Positions 41,856 to 48,255 of a stretch of 48,255 nucleotides of DNA are shown in pieces (within the stretch, counting starts at the first letter, position 1; the number at the start of each line of letters is the position of its first letter). Origin of the DNA: Bacteroidales bacterium (GTDB lineage Bacteria > Bacteroidota > Bacteroidia > Bacteroidales > UBA1402); contig JAFUIP010000001.1 of assembly GCA_017468435.1 (NCBI GenBank), positions 1 to 48,255 of the forward strand, read 5' to 3'. The notes beneath the pieces were generated by a model. It ran no database searches. It was not told where the DNA came from and was given only the letters and a program-made list of their open reading frames with translations. A program made the position numbers and the translations under genes.

Positions 41856-42428
41856 TCAGGCTGAAGCGATATAGCCTTTCATGATAGCATAAACCGTAAG
41901 ACCGGCCACCGATTTAATGCCGGTTTTGCGGCTTATGTTTTTTCTATGAGAAATGACCGTATGAATGGAGATATTCAACTTGTCGGCTATTTCTTTGTTC
42001 ATCAAACCCTGGGCCACGTATTTAAGCACGTCTATCTCGCGATCGGAAAGTTCGTAGCTTTCGTCGGAAGCCTCTTCCGGACGGGGCGCACTGCTCCAGG
42101 CCTGCTGCAAAACAGCAGGGATCCGCTCGCTTCGCTCGCGGACATCCAGCACCGCATTGAAAAACCCCAGCCTATCCTTTTCCACATACTGATACACCAA
42201 GGCCACCAGCGGCAAACCCAAAGCCAAAACCTCTTTCGCATCGAAAGCGAGCGTAGGGTTGAGAATGAGCAGGTCGGGCTTTTCCTTGCGCACATAATCG
42301 CACAGACTACCGACCGAATACAAAGGATGCAGACACTTGAATTCGGGGCGTTTTCCCAAAATAGAGAGCAAACCCTCCACCACGATGGCCGAAGGCTCCA
42401 CAATCAATATTCTGAGGGGTCTTTCCAT
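41856..42428 (-). CDS. LuxR-type regulator with a pseudo-receiver domain
   Basis: 190 residues. Residues 1-115 have a receiver-like pattern (LRILIVEPSAIVVEGLLSI, DLLILNPTLAF), but the acid pocket is a lone Glu11 and the phospho-acceptor Asp is Asn57. The switch Thr/Ser region is hydrophobic, so ordinary phosphorylation is unlikely. The C-terminus (about 127-187) is a LuxR helix-turn-helix with LSDREIDVLKYVAQGLMNKE and TVISHRKNISRKTGI. It is the third gene of a tight operon, 3 nt after the di-iron protein, suggesting that it responds to that protein or to the same stress. Confidence 0.85.
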   Translation of the reverse strand: MERPLRILIVEPSAIVVEGLLSILGKRPEFKCLHPLYSVGSLCDYVRKEKPDLLILNPTLAFDAKEVLALGLPLVALVYQYVEKDRLGFFNAVLDVRERSERIPAVLQQAWSSAPRPEEASDESYELSDREIDVLKYVAQGLMNKEIADKLNISIHTVISHRKNISRKTGIKSVAGLTVYAIMKGYIASA

Positions 42429-42431
42429 TTT

Positions 42432-43145
42432 CTATTTTACATTTTCCGAATGAGTTGCCAAAAGCTCGATATACGGAAGCAATATCTTTTCCTCAATCAG
42501 GGCATGCTTTTCCAAATCGCCGGCCGTCTGTAGAATATCGAAAATCAAATCGATGGCATCGTTAGAAAAAGCATTGGCAGGCAAATACTTAAAGATAATC
42601 TGCGTCAGATCGGCCAGCTTATCCTTGATGCTTTCGTGCGCCTCGTCGTAGGAATAAATGCGAGGATCCTCCACAGGATTTCCACCTTCTTGCAAAGCTT
42701 CCAAATAAGGAAAAACTTCCGCTTCTTCCTTGTCAAAATGCTCGCGCACTTCGGAAATATAATCGTCGAAAAACTGGCAAAGCACACGGCCGAACTTCTC
42801 TTCGAGGGAAGCAGCCAAAAGATGCACGTGTTGGTCGATATGTTCCAAACGGCCTTGCAGATAATATTGGTGAGAAGCGCGCAAATACGGCAACAACGGA
42901 CTCATGTCGGTTTGGCTGATTTCATCGGCCGAGGGTGAATACTGCGCAAAAGTATAGACATTGCAAATGAGCATGAAAAAATCGACAGGCAAATGATATT
43001 GCTCACAAACTTCCTGCACGCTCTTGTCGCCGAAACCCAAGGAAATGCCCAGGCGGGGAAACATCAAGATAAGATTGTGGTTGGCCGATATCAGGTCGGA
43101 CAAACGCATCCGCGCTGAAAAAAAGCTCAATTCGTTCATACTCAT
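42432..43145 (-). CDS. Hemerythrin-domain protein, RIC/ScdA-like
   Basis: 237 residues. Residues about 15-60 (MFPRLGISLGFGDKSVQEVC) resemble the ScdA N-terminal domain (DUF542) but without its Cys pair. A four-helix hemerythrin domain follows with likely iron ligands in LPYLRASHQYYL, HIDQHVHLL, VREHFDKEEAEVFPY, SYDEAHESIKD and LEKHALIEEKILLPY, that is, His and HxxxE patterns. RIC proteins repair iron-sulfur clusters damaged by nitric oxide or peroxide; other hemerythrin domains sense oxygen. The start overlaps the DedA stop (ATGA). Acting as sensor for the downstream LuxR-type regulator is inference. Confidence 0.82.
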   Translation of the reverse strand: MSMNELSFFSARMRLSDLISANHNLILMFPRLGISLGFGDKSVQEVCEQYHLPVDFFMLICNVYTFAQYSPSADEISQTDMSPLLPYLRASHQYYLQGRLEHIDQHVHLLAASLEEKFGRVLCQFFDDYISEVREHFDKEEAEVFPYLEALQEGGNPVEDPRIYSYDEAHESIKDKLADLTQIIFKYLPANAFSNDAIDLIFDILQTAGDLEKHALIEEKILLPYIELLATHSENVK

Positions 43146-43783
43146 TTACTTGCTTTTCTCTTTTTGATGATGGCACGCAGCACGAAATAGGAAATCACCA
43201 AGACCACCACAATAACAATGCCCAAGCCGATTTCGTGACTGTATTTTTCTACGGTAGGAATGAGTTCTTCCTTCGGCACCACGCGATGCAAGAAATAGCC
43301 CAAGGCAGCCAAAACCGCATTCCAAAGTCCGGCACCGATGGCAGTGAAGAGCAAGAATACGTGCAACTTCATCTTGGCCAAACCTGCGGGAATGGAAATA
43401 AGCTGACGCACAGCAGGAATGAGACGTCCAACCAAGGTAGAAACGACACCATGATCGCGGAAATACTTTTCGGCATGCTCTACCTTTTCGCCACTGAGCA
43501 AGAGCAAATGGCCCAAGCGGCTATCGGCAAACTTGTACACCAGGGGACGGCCTATCCATAGCGCCAAACCATAGTTGATAAGCGCGCCCATGCAGGCTCC
43601 CATAGTAGCGAAAAGCACCACTAAATAAATATTCAATTCTCCTGCAGCGGCATTGTAGGCTGCCGGCGGAACAACAATTTCAGAAGGGAAAGGGATAAAT
43701 GAACTTTCAATGGTCATCAGAAGGGTTATCGTCCAATAATTGAGATTGTCGAGACACCATTGAATGAAAGAAATAGACTCCAT
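43142..43783 (-). CDS. DedA-family (VTT domain) membrane protein
   Basis: 213 residues with about five hydrophobic segments. The family core appears as ESSFIPFPSEIVVPPA, YFRDHGVVSTLVGRLIPAVRQ and LISIPAGLAKMKLHVFLLFTAIG. DedA proteins flip undecaprenyl phosphate or phospholipids and support proton-gradient homeostasis. It leads the three-gene operon with a TACTTTTG -7 box at 43826-43819. Its function beside a di-iron protein is not obvious. Confidence 0.92.
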   Translation of the reverse strand: MESISFIQWCLDNLNYWTITLLMTIESSFIPFPSEIVVPPAAYNAAAGELNIYLVVLFATMGACMGALINYGLALWIGRPLVYKFADSRLGHLLLLSGEKVEHAEKYFRDHGVVSTLVGRLIPAVRQLISIPAGLAKMKLHVFLLFTAIGAGLWNAVLAALGYFLHRVVPKEELIPTVEKYSHEIGLGIVIVVVLVISYFVLRAIIKKRKASK

Positions 43784-43818
43784 GGATTGTTTTTTAATAA
43801 TTATTCATTTTCAAGCCA

Positions 43819-43826
43819 CAAAAGTA
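43819..43826 (-). promoter_or_regulatory. -7 box TACTTTTG for the DedA operon
   Basis: Exact minus-strand TAnnTTTG match, 36 nt before the ATG at 43783. Confidence 0.55.
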
Positions 43827-43838
43827 GATATTTTTTTA

Positions 43839-43846
43839 TAATTTTG
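43839..43846 (+). promoter_or_regulatory. -7 box TAATTTTG for pnp
   Basis: Exact TAnnTTTG match, 33 nt before the first pnp ATG (43879), back to back with the DedA-operon box. Confidence 0.5.
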
Positions 43847-43911
43847 CCCGAATTTTTAACGAGATATACATTAACAGGATGCAAAGTGCATCCACAAACG
43901 ACATTTTTTTT

Positions 43912-46152
43912 ATGCAAGCTCCTTTTGTCAAGACAATTGACTTGGGTGACGGAAGAACCATCACCTTAGAGAGCGGAAAGTTGGCCAAACAAGCCGACGG
44001 CTCCGTTATGTTGCGCATGAACAACATTGTATTGCTGGCTACCGTTTGCTCTGCCAAAGACGCAACTCCCGGCACCGACTTCATGCCTCTTCAAGTAGAA
44101 TACAAAGAAAAATTTGCCGCAGCCGGACGTTTCCCCGGTGGTTTCACCAAGAGAGAAGGCCGCGCTTCAGATTACGAAATCCTTACCTCACGTTTGGTTG
44201 ACCGTGCTTTGCGTCCTCTTTTCCCCGACAATTATCACGCCGACACCATCGTACAAGTAACTCTTTATTCTGCCGACAACAACTGCGATGGCGATATGCC
44301 CGATGCTTTGGCCGGTTTGGCTGCTTCTGCCGCTTTGGCCGTTTCAGATATTCCCTTCAACGGTCCTATTTCGGAAGTGCGCGTGGCCCGCATCAACGGC
44401 GAATACAAGATTAACCCCACCGCTGCAGAATTGCGTCAAGCCGACATGGACATCATGGTAGGTGCTACCATCGAAAACATCATGATGGTGGAAGGCGAAA
44501 TGCAGGAAGTGCAGGAAGCCGATTTGTTGCAAGCGCTGAAGGTGGCTCACGAAGCCATCAAGGTACAATGTCAGGCTCAGTTGGAACTGGCCGAAATGGC
44601 CGGCAAGACCGTTAAGCGTGAATATTGCCACGAAGTGAACGACGAAGACTTGCGCAAGGATGTTCGCGAAAAGACTTACGACAAAGCCTATGCCTGCGCT
44701 GCTTCTTGCAACACCGACAAGCACTCACGCGGTGAAAACTTCAAAGCCATCATCGACGAATACCTGGCCGGCATGACCGAAGAAGAACAAGCCGAAAAGG
44801 CCGATATGGTAGCCCGCTACTATCACGATGTGGAACGCGATGCCATGCGTCGTTGCGTGCTGGACGAAGGCAAGCGCTTGGACGGCCGTAAGACCGACGA
44901 AATCCGTCCCATCTGGTGCGAAGTGGATCCCCTGCCCGGTTGTCATGGTTCATCTATTTTCACCCGTGGTGAAACCCAATCATTGTCTTCGGTAACTTTG
45001 GGTACCAAGCTCGACGAAAAGATTGTGGACGATGTGCTGAACCAAGAACCCGAACGCTTCCTCTTGCACTACAATTTCCCGCCCTTCTCTACCGGCGAAG
45101 CCCGTGCTCCCCGTGGCGTAGGCCGTCGTGAAGTTGGTCACGGACATTTGGCTTGGCGTGCATTGAAGGCCATGCTTCCCGAAAATTATCCTTACGTTAT
45201 CCGCGTTGTTTCTGATATTCTGGAATCTAACGGTTCGTCTTCTATGGCCACCGTTTGTGCCGGCTGTCTGGCTTTGATGGATGCCGGTGTACCCATTCAG
45301 AAGCCCGTTGCCGGTATTGCCATGGGTCTTATCAGCGAAAACAAGGGTACCAATTATCAGGTATTGTCCGACATCCTCGGCGACGAAGACCACTTGGGCG
45401 ATATGGACTTCAAGGTAACCGGTACCAAGGATGGTATCACCGCTACCCAAATGGATATCAAGGTGGATGGTTTGTCTTACGAAATTTTGGAAAAGGCTTT
45501 GAACCAGGCTCGCGAAGGTCGTCTGCACATCTTGGGCAAGATCACCGAAACCCTGGCCGAACCTCGTGCCGACCTCAAGCCCAATGCTCCTCGCTTGGAA
45601 GTTCTTTATATTCCCAAGGAATTCATCGGTGCTGTTATCGGCCCTGGCGGTAAGATTATCCAAGGCATTCAGGAAGAAACCGGTGCCATCGTCACCATCG
45701 AAGAAATCGACGGCAAAGGTCGCGTAGAAGTTGCTGCTTCCAACAAGGCTTGCATCGAAGCTGCTTTGGCCAAGATCAACGCCATCGTAGCCATTCCCGA
45801 ACCCGGCAAGATTTACAAGGGCAAAATCCGCTCTATCATGCCTTACGGTGCTTTCGTTGAATTCTTGCCTGGCAAAGACGGACTCTTGCACATTTCCGAA
45901 ATCGATTGGAAGCGCTTGGAAACCGTAGAAGAAGCCGGTTTGAAAGAAGGTGACGAAATCGAAGTGAAGTTGCTCGATATTGATCCCAAGACCGGTAAGT
46001 TCAAACTCTCTCGCAAGGTATTGCTCGAAAAGCCTGAAGGTTATGTAGAACCCGAACAGAGAGAACGTCGTCCCCGCGGCGAACGTCCCGAACGCGAAAA
46101 CCGTGGTGAACGTCGTCAACGCCCTGCCCGCGAACACAAGAGCGAAGAATAA
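43912..46152 (+). CDS. pnp: Polyribonucleotide nucleotidyltransferase (PNPase)
   Basis: 746 residues from 43912 ([16 protein letters not shown]), which aligns with the usual family start; an in-frame ATG at 43879 would add 11 residues and cannot be excluded. Two RNase PH domains are present ([16 protein letters not shown], then the second copy with [14 protein letters not shown] and the phosphate-binding region [13 protein letters not shown]). A KH domain follows near 562 ([18 protein letters not shown]), an S1 domain near 631 ([16 protein letters not shown]), and an Arg/Gly/Glu-rich tail. It degrades RNA 3' to 5' with phosphate. A strong terminator follows. Confidence 0.97.
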   Translation: MQAPFVKTIDLGDGRTITLESGKLAKQADGSVMLRMNNIVLLATVCSAKDATPGTDFMPLQVEYKEKFAAAGRFPGGFTKREGRASDYEILTSRLVDRALRPLFPDNYHADTIVQVTLYSADNNCDGDMPDALAGLAASAALAVSDIPFNGPISEVRVARINGEYKINPTAAELRQADMDIMVGATIENIMMVEGEMQEVQEADLLQALKVAHEAIKVQCQAQLELAEMAGKTVKREYCHEVNDEDLRKDVREKTYDKAYACAASCNTDKHSRGENFKAIIDEYLAGMTEEEQAEKADMVARYYHDVERDAMRRCVLDEGKRLDGRKTDEIRPIWCEVDPLPGCHGSSIFTRGETQSLSSVTLGTKLDEKIVDDVLNQEPERFLLHYNFPPFSTGEARAPRGVGRREVGHGHLAWRALKAMLPENYPYVIRVVSDILESNGSSSMATVCAGCLALMDAGVPIQKPVAGIAMGLISENKGTNYQVLSDILGDEDHLGDMDFKVTGTKDGITATQMDIKVDGLSYEILEKALNQAREGRLHILGKITETLAEPRADLKPNAPRLEVLYIPKEFIGAVIGPGGKIIQGIQEETGAIVTIEEIDGKGRVEVAASNKACIEAALAKINAIVAIPEPGKIYKGKIRSIMPYGAFVEFLPGKDGLLHISEIDWKRLETVEEAGLKEGDEIEVKLLDIDPKTGKFKLSRKVLLEKPEGYVEPEQRERRPRGERPERENRGERRQRPAREHKSEE

Positions 46153-46176
46153 TTTCTTCCGACTCAATCCATAAAC

Positions 46177-46212
46177 AACAAGCCCGGTCCTCAACAGACC
46201 GGGCTTGTTTCG
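46177..46212 (+). terminator. Intrinsic terminator of pnp
   Basis: AACAAGCCCGGTC (46177-46189), CTCAACA loop, GACCGGGCTTGTT (46197-46209), then T and C; a 13-bp perfect stem with a short T tail. Confidence 0.85.
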
Positions 46213-46258
46213 TTATATCATTTCATCAGAAAACATTTTGATTGTACTCCGCAGGAAC

Positions 46259-46320
46259 TTATTGATTCGAGGTGGTAGCGTTTTCTGCAATTTCAGCACG
46301 GCACGGATAACCATCTGCCC
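46259..46320 (-). pseudogene. Possible remnant of a duplicated GLUG-protein C-terminus
   Basis: Downstream of the GLUG lipoprotein stop, the minus strand reads RADGYPCRAEIAENATTSNQ-stop. The living gene ends in GTDGYPTLVKSE. The two share the 11-mer GATGGTTATCC. The fragment has no start and may be the tail of a deleted paralogue or of an earlier longer gene end. The match is short, so confidence is limited. Confidence 0.3.
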
Positions 46321-46329
46321 TATAATTGA

Positions 46330-48063
46330 TTATTCGCTCTTTACCAGCGTAGGATAACCATCGGTACCGACCTGCCAAGTGTAAGGACAGGTCTTGCCTT
46401 CGGTTGCTGTTTTATTATAAGTAGCAATGGCGGCGTTCATCTCGGCAATCTTTTCTGCGGTTACTGCCGAAGCATTTGCAAAGGAGTGACAAGAAACGGA
46501 TAATCTGTTATTATAATATAAATCACCTATGCCATCTCCACTTGCATCGCTTTCTGTAGTTGCTTTTGTCCACAAGGCTATAGTGCTTCCATTTATAATC
46601 GAACCGGCCACGCCTCCGGTCTCATCCGTTCTAATACTACTTACCTCCCCGATATTTCCACAAGCAATGGATACCGTGCTTGTTTCTCCGAATTGCGACC
46701 CCATAATACCACCACACCTTGGGGGGTTGCCTGTGCAAGAATTTTGAACACTTCCGCTATTGATACACCCCATTACAGTTCCATCTTCATTCCTTCCAAC
46801 AATGCCTCCTGTACCACTATATCCCGAATTATAAATAGAAGCCTCATTATTGCATCCCGAGACAAGTCCAAGATTCTGTCCCACAATACCACCGACACTG
46901 AATGTCCCCGACACACTGCACTCCGAAATAACTGAACAGTTTTCTACTATTCCCCTACTAATGGCAGCAACTACCGCAGCATTTCCTCCCTGAATTTCAG
47001 CATTAGTAAATAGCAAGTTCTTTATGTGCCCACTTTTGCCTAACACACTTATAAAGCCGGCAGAACCTTCCTCCATTTTGATGTTTAGACCGGTAATGGT
47101 ATGCCCGGCACCATCGATGGTGCCAATGTATTCGGTGTTGTTCTCATCAAACACATCCTTATCATATGCACCTATTGTTGTCCAATTGTTTTCGCCCGTG
47201 AGAGTAATGTCCGCCGCAAGAACGAGGTTGGTGGTGAGGTCGACACGTGCCGCTTCGCTCCAAGCATAGAGTCCTTTGGATGTATAAACTGTGTAGGTGT
47301 TGGTTGCGTCATCATAGATATAGTTGGACATAGTCTCCAACGCATAACTCACGCCCGCCTCCGTTGCGCTGGTGAAGGCGTAACTTACGATTTCTATATT
47401 GGCAGCATTCACGCATACCGTTGCTCCTACAGCGAAAGTACCATAAAGGAAAGCATTGCCATTGTCGTCAGTGGTAAGGGTGTAGTCATCGGCAACTGCA
47501 GATGTCGCTCCTGCCGGAGTGAAGTCTGTCGTGGTTACGGTTAGTTCCTGTCCGGCTTCTGATGCTATACGCAGACGGCTGTAAGTGCGAGTGACATCTT
47601 TGAAGGAAATGCTTACATTAAGACCGTCAACAGTCGTTTTTGCAGGGATGTACTCTGCCATACCATACAGTTTGCCGCTGGCAAGACCGATGCTTCCGTC
47701 TGACTTTATCTCGCAGTCGGGTGCATATAGGGCAAGGACCCCAGTAATTTCAGAGCTGGTAAGAACTTTATCATTCAGAGTCCACACTCCTGATAAGTAT
47801 TCAAGTGAGTAGCCCTGTTTCTTGCCGCTCTCGAAAGATATGGACAAAAGCAGTTTGTCACCTTCCTCCCACGCTGTCTTACCGACATCTTGTGTGCCGA
47901 TAACACGGGTCTCGGGGCTTTCACCAAAAGCAGGGAAATCGCTTACCACGAATTGCAACGAGCCATTTCCTGCAGGCTGCAACACCTCATCCAATTCGTT
48001 GCTGCACGATGCTGCCGCTACCAGGGCAACAGTCATCAGTATGTATTGAAAGTACTTCTTCAT
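46330..48063 (-). CDS. Surface lipoprotein: fimbrillin-like N-terminus fused to GLUG repeats
   Basis: 577 residues from the ATG at 48063, chosen for the GGAGGG 7 nt upstream; an ATG at 48078 overlaps the previous stop. The lipobox ends in Cys20 (VAAASCSNE). Residues about 30-250 resemble fimbrillin-family proteins (TAWEEGDKLLLSI, YSLEYLSGVWTLN). From about 290 (NWTTIGAYDKDVF, YIGTIDGAGHTITGLNI) come beta-helix GLUG-type turns such as GGIVGQNLGLVSGCNN and GGIVGRNEDGTVMGC. The C-terminus ends DGYPTLVKSE. Such proteins sit on the cell surface and act in adhesion or as fimbrial tip or anchor parts. The GLUG turns contain many Cys residues. Confidence 0.82.
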   Translation of the reverse strand: MKKYFQYILMTVALVAAASCSNELDEVLQPAGNGSLQFVVSDFPAFGESPETRVIGTQDVGKTAWEEGDKLLLSISFESGKKQGYSLEYLSGVWTLNDKVLTSSEITGVLALYAPDCEIKSDGSIGLASGKLYGMAEYIPAKTTVDGLNVSISFKDVTRTYSRLRIASEAGQELTVTTTDFTPAGATSAVADDYTLTTDDNGNAFLYGTFAVGATVCVNAANIEIVSYAFTSATEAGVSYALETMSNYIYDDATNTYTVYTSKGLYAWSEAARVDLTTNLVLAADITLTGENNWTTIGAYDKDVFDENNTEYIGTIDGAGHTITGLNIKMEEGSAGFISVLGKSGHIKNLLFTNAEIQGGNAAVVAAISRGIVENCSVISECSVSGTFSVGGIVGQNLGLVSGCNNEASIYNSGYSGTGGIVGRNEDGTVMGCINSGSVQNSCTGNPPRCGGIMGSQFGETSTVSIACGNIGEVSSIRTDETGGVAGSIINGSTIALWTKATTESDASGDGIGDLYYNNRLSVSCHSFANASAVTAEKIAEMNAAIATYNKTATEGKTCPYTWQVGTDGYPTLVKSE

Positions 48064-48077
48064 AATGTTTCCCTCCA

Positions 48078-48255
48078 TTACTTTAAGTCGTTTTCATTGT
48101 TCCAGCCGTCTTCGAACGGGCTGTCAAAATCGCTCGTTGATATTTGCTCGATAGTCACCTTGTCCTTACCCACTTTCACGCTGATAGTATAGTGGATGCC
48201 GCTGGACAGCACCTCGGTATCGTCAGTAGTCTCGGCATTATCCAATAAGGCGGTA
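48078..48255 (-). CDS. C-terminus of a fimbrillin-family protein (partial)
   Basis: 59 codons and one extra base enter from the right edge and end at a TAA at 48080-48078. The peptide contains GIHYTISVKVGKDKVTIEQI and ends FEDGWNNENDLK. A Tyr-rich beta strand followed by a short W-containing tail is typical of fimbrillin/Mfa-like lipoproteins. The stop overlaps an ATG of the next frame (TAATG), so this gene and the GLUG lipoprotein form one operon. Confidence 0.7.
   Translation of the reverse strand, partial: TALLDNAETTDDTEVLSSGIHYTISVKVGKDKVTIEQISTSDFDSPFEDGWNNENDLK

Overview
The window looks like chromosomal DNA of a Bacteroidales bacterium, most likely Prevotellaceae or a close gut relative. 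This rests on gene content: fimbrillin/GLUG surface lipoproteins, an NfnAB/SudAB-type transhydrogenase, a eukaryote-like (GT3) glycogen synthase, a Rho factor with a very long charged linker, and DUF4954. It also rests on repeated Bacteroidetes-type -7 promoter boxes (TAnnTTTG), one with the full TTTG-N19-TAnnTTTG spacing in front of a tRNA gene. There is no rRNA, insertion sequence, integrase or CRISPR array. All coordinates and readings were made by eye; family names come from recognisable motifs and no search was run.

Layout. 1-1116: the first 104 codons of a large helicase-like protein (minus strand), preceded by a candidate structured RNA leader with an intrinsic terminator, then two short tandem-repeat arrays. 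1117-4937: an operon of an electron-bifurcating NADH/ferredoxin:NADP oxidoreductase pair and a CE12-like secreted esterase, with 1-nt gaps. 5078-6529: a phosphoglycolate phosphatase-like HAD and a GNAT acetyltransferase, separated by a 20-bp-period repeat tract. 6602-10542 (minus strand): an SPFH protein, a PagL-like outer-membrane protein, tRNA-Leu(CAA) and two paralogous beta-barrel proteins. 10791-16006 (plus strand): a MATE transporter, two half-size chromate transporters and a GH95 fucosidase. 16235-19480: a DUF4954 beta-helix protein and a double-SIS sugar isomerase. 19497-24648 (minus strand): Sua5/YciO, glucan phosphorylase and glycogen synthase.

24951-26885 is a secreted GH43 enzyme whose C-terminal domain is interrupted by a 36-bp minisatellite (Cys-rich 12-residue repeats) and a Ser/Thr/Pro tract. 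dnaK (minus) and rho (plus) then diverge from a shared upstream region that has a sigma-54-like element facing dnaK. 31469-35049 is a small hemicellulose cluster: an alpha/beta hydrolase and two more GH43 enzymes. 35222-41842 holds a TPR protein diverging from mutS2-ygiQ, then a lipoprotein and a HIT hydrolase. 41856-43783 (minus strand) is a tight DedA / RIC-like di-iron protein / LuxR-type regulator operon. 43912-46152 is pnp. The right edge holds a GLUG-repeat lipoprotein and the C-terminus of a fimbrillin-like protein.

How the genes fit together. Most of the window is housekeeping: RNA decay, termination, DNA repair, protein folding, tRNA modification. Interspersed are polysaccharide-degrading enzymes (CE12, GH95, three GH43, one esterase) without any SusC/SusD pair here, plus glycogen storage and turnover. 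The most unusual items are the RNA leader at 410-765, the repeat-invaded GH43, the DUF4954-SIS pair, the RIC-like/LuxR pair whose receiver domain lacks its phospho-acceptor aspartate, and the sigma-54-like dnaK promoter.
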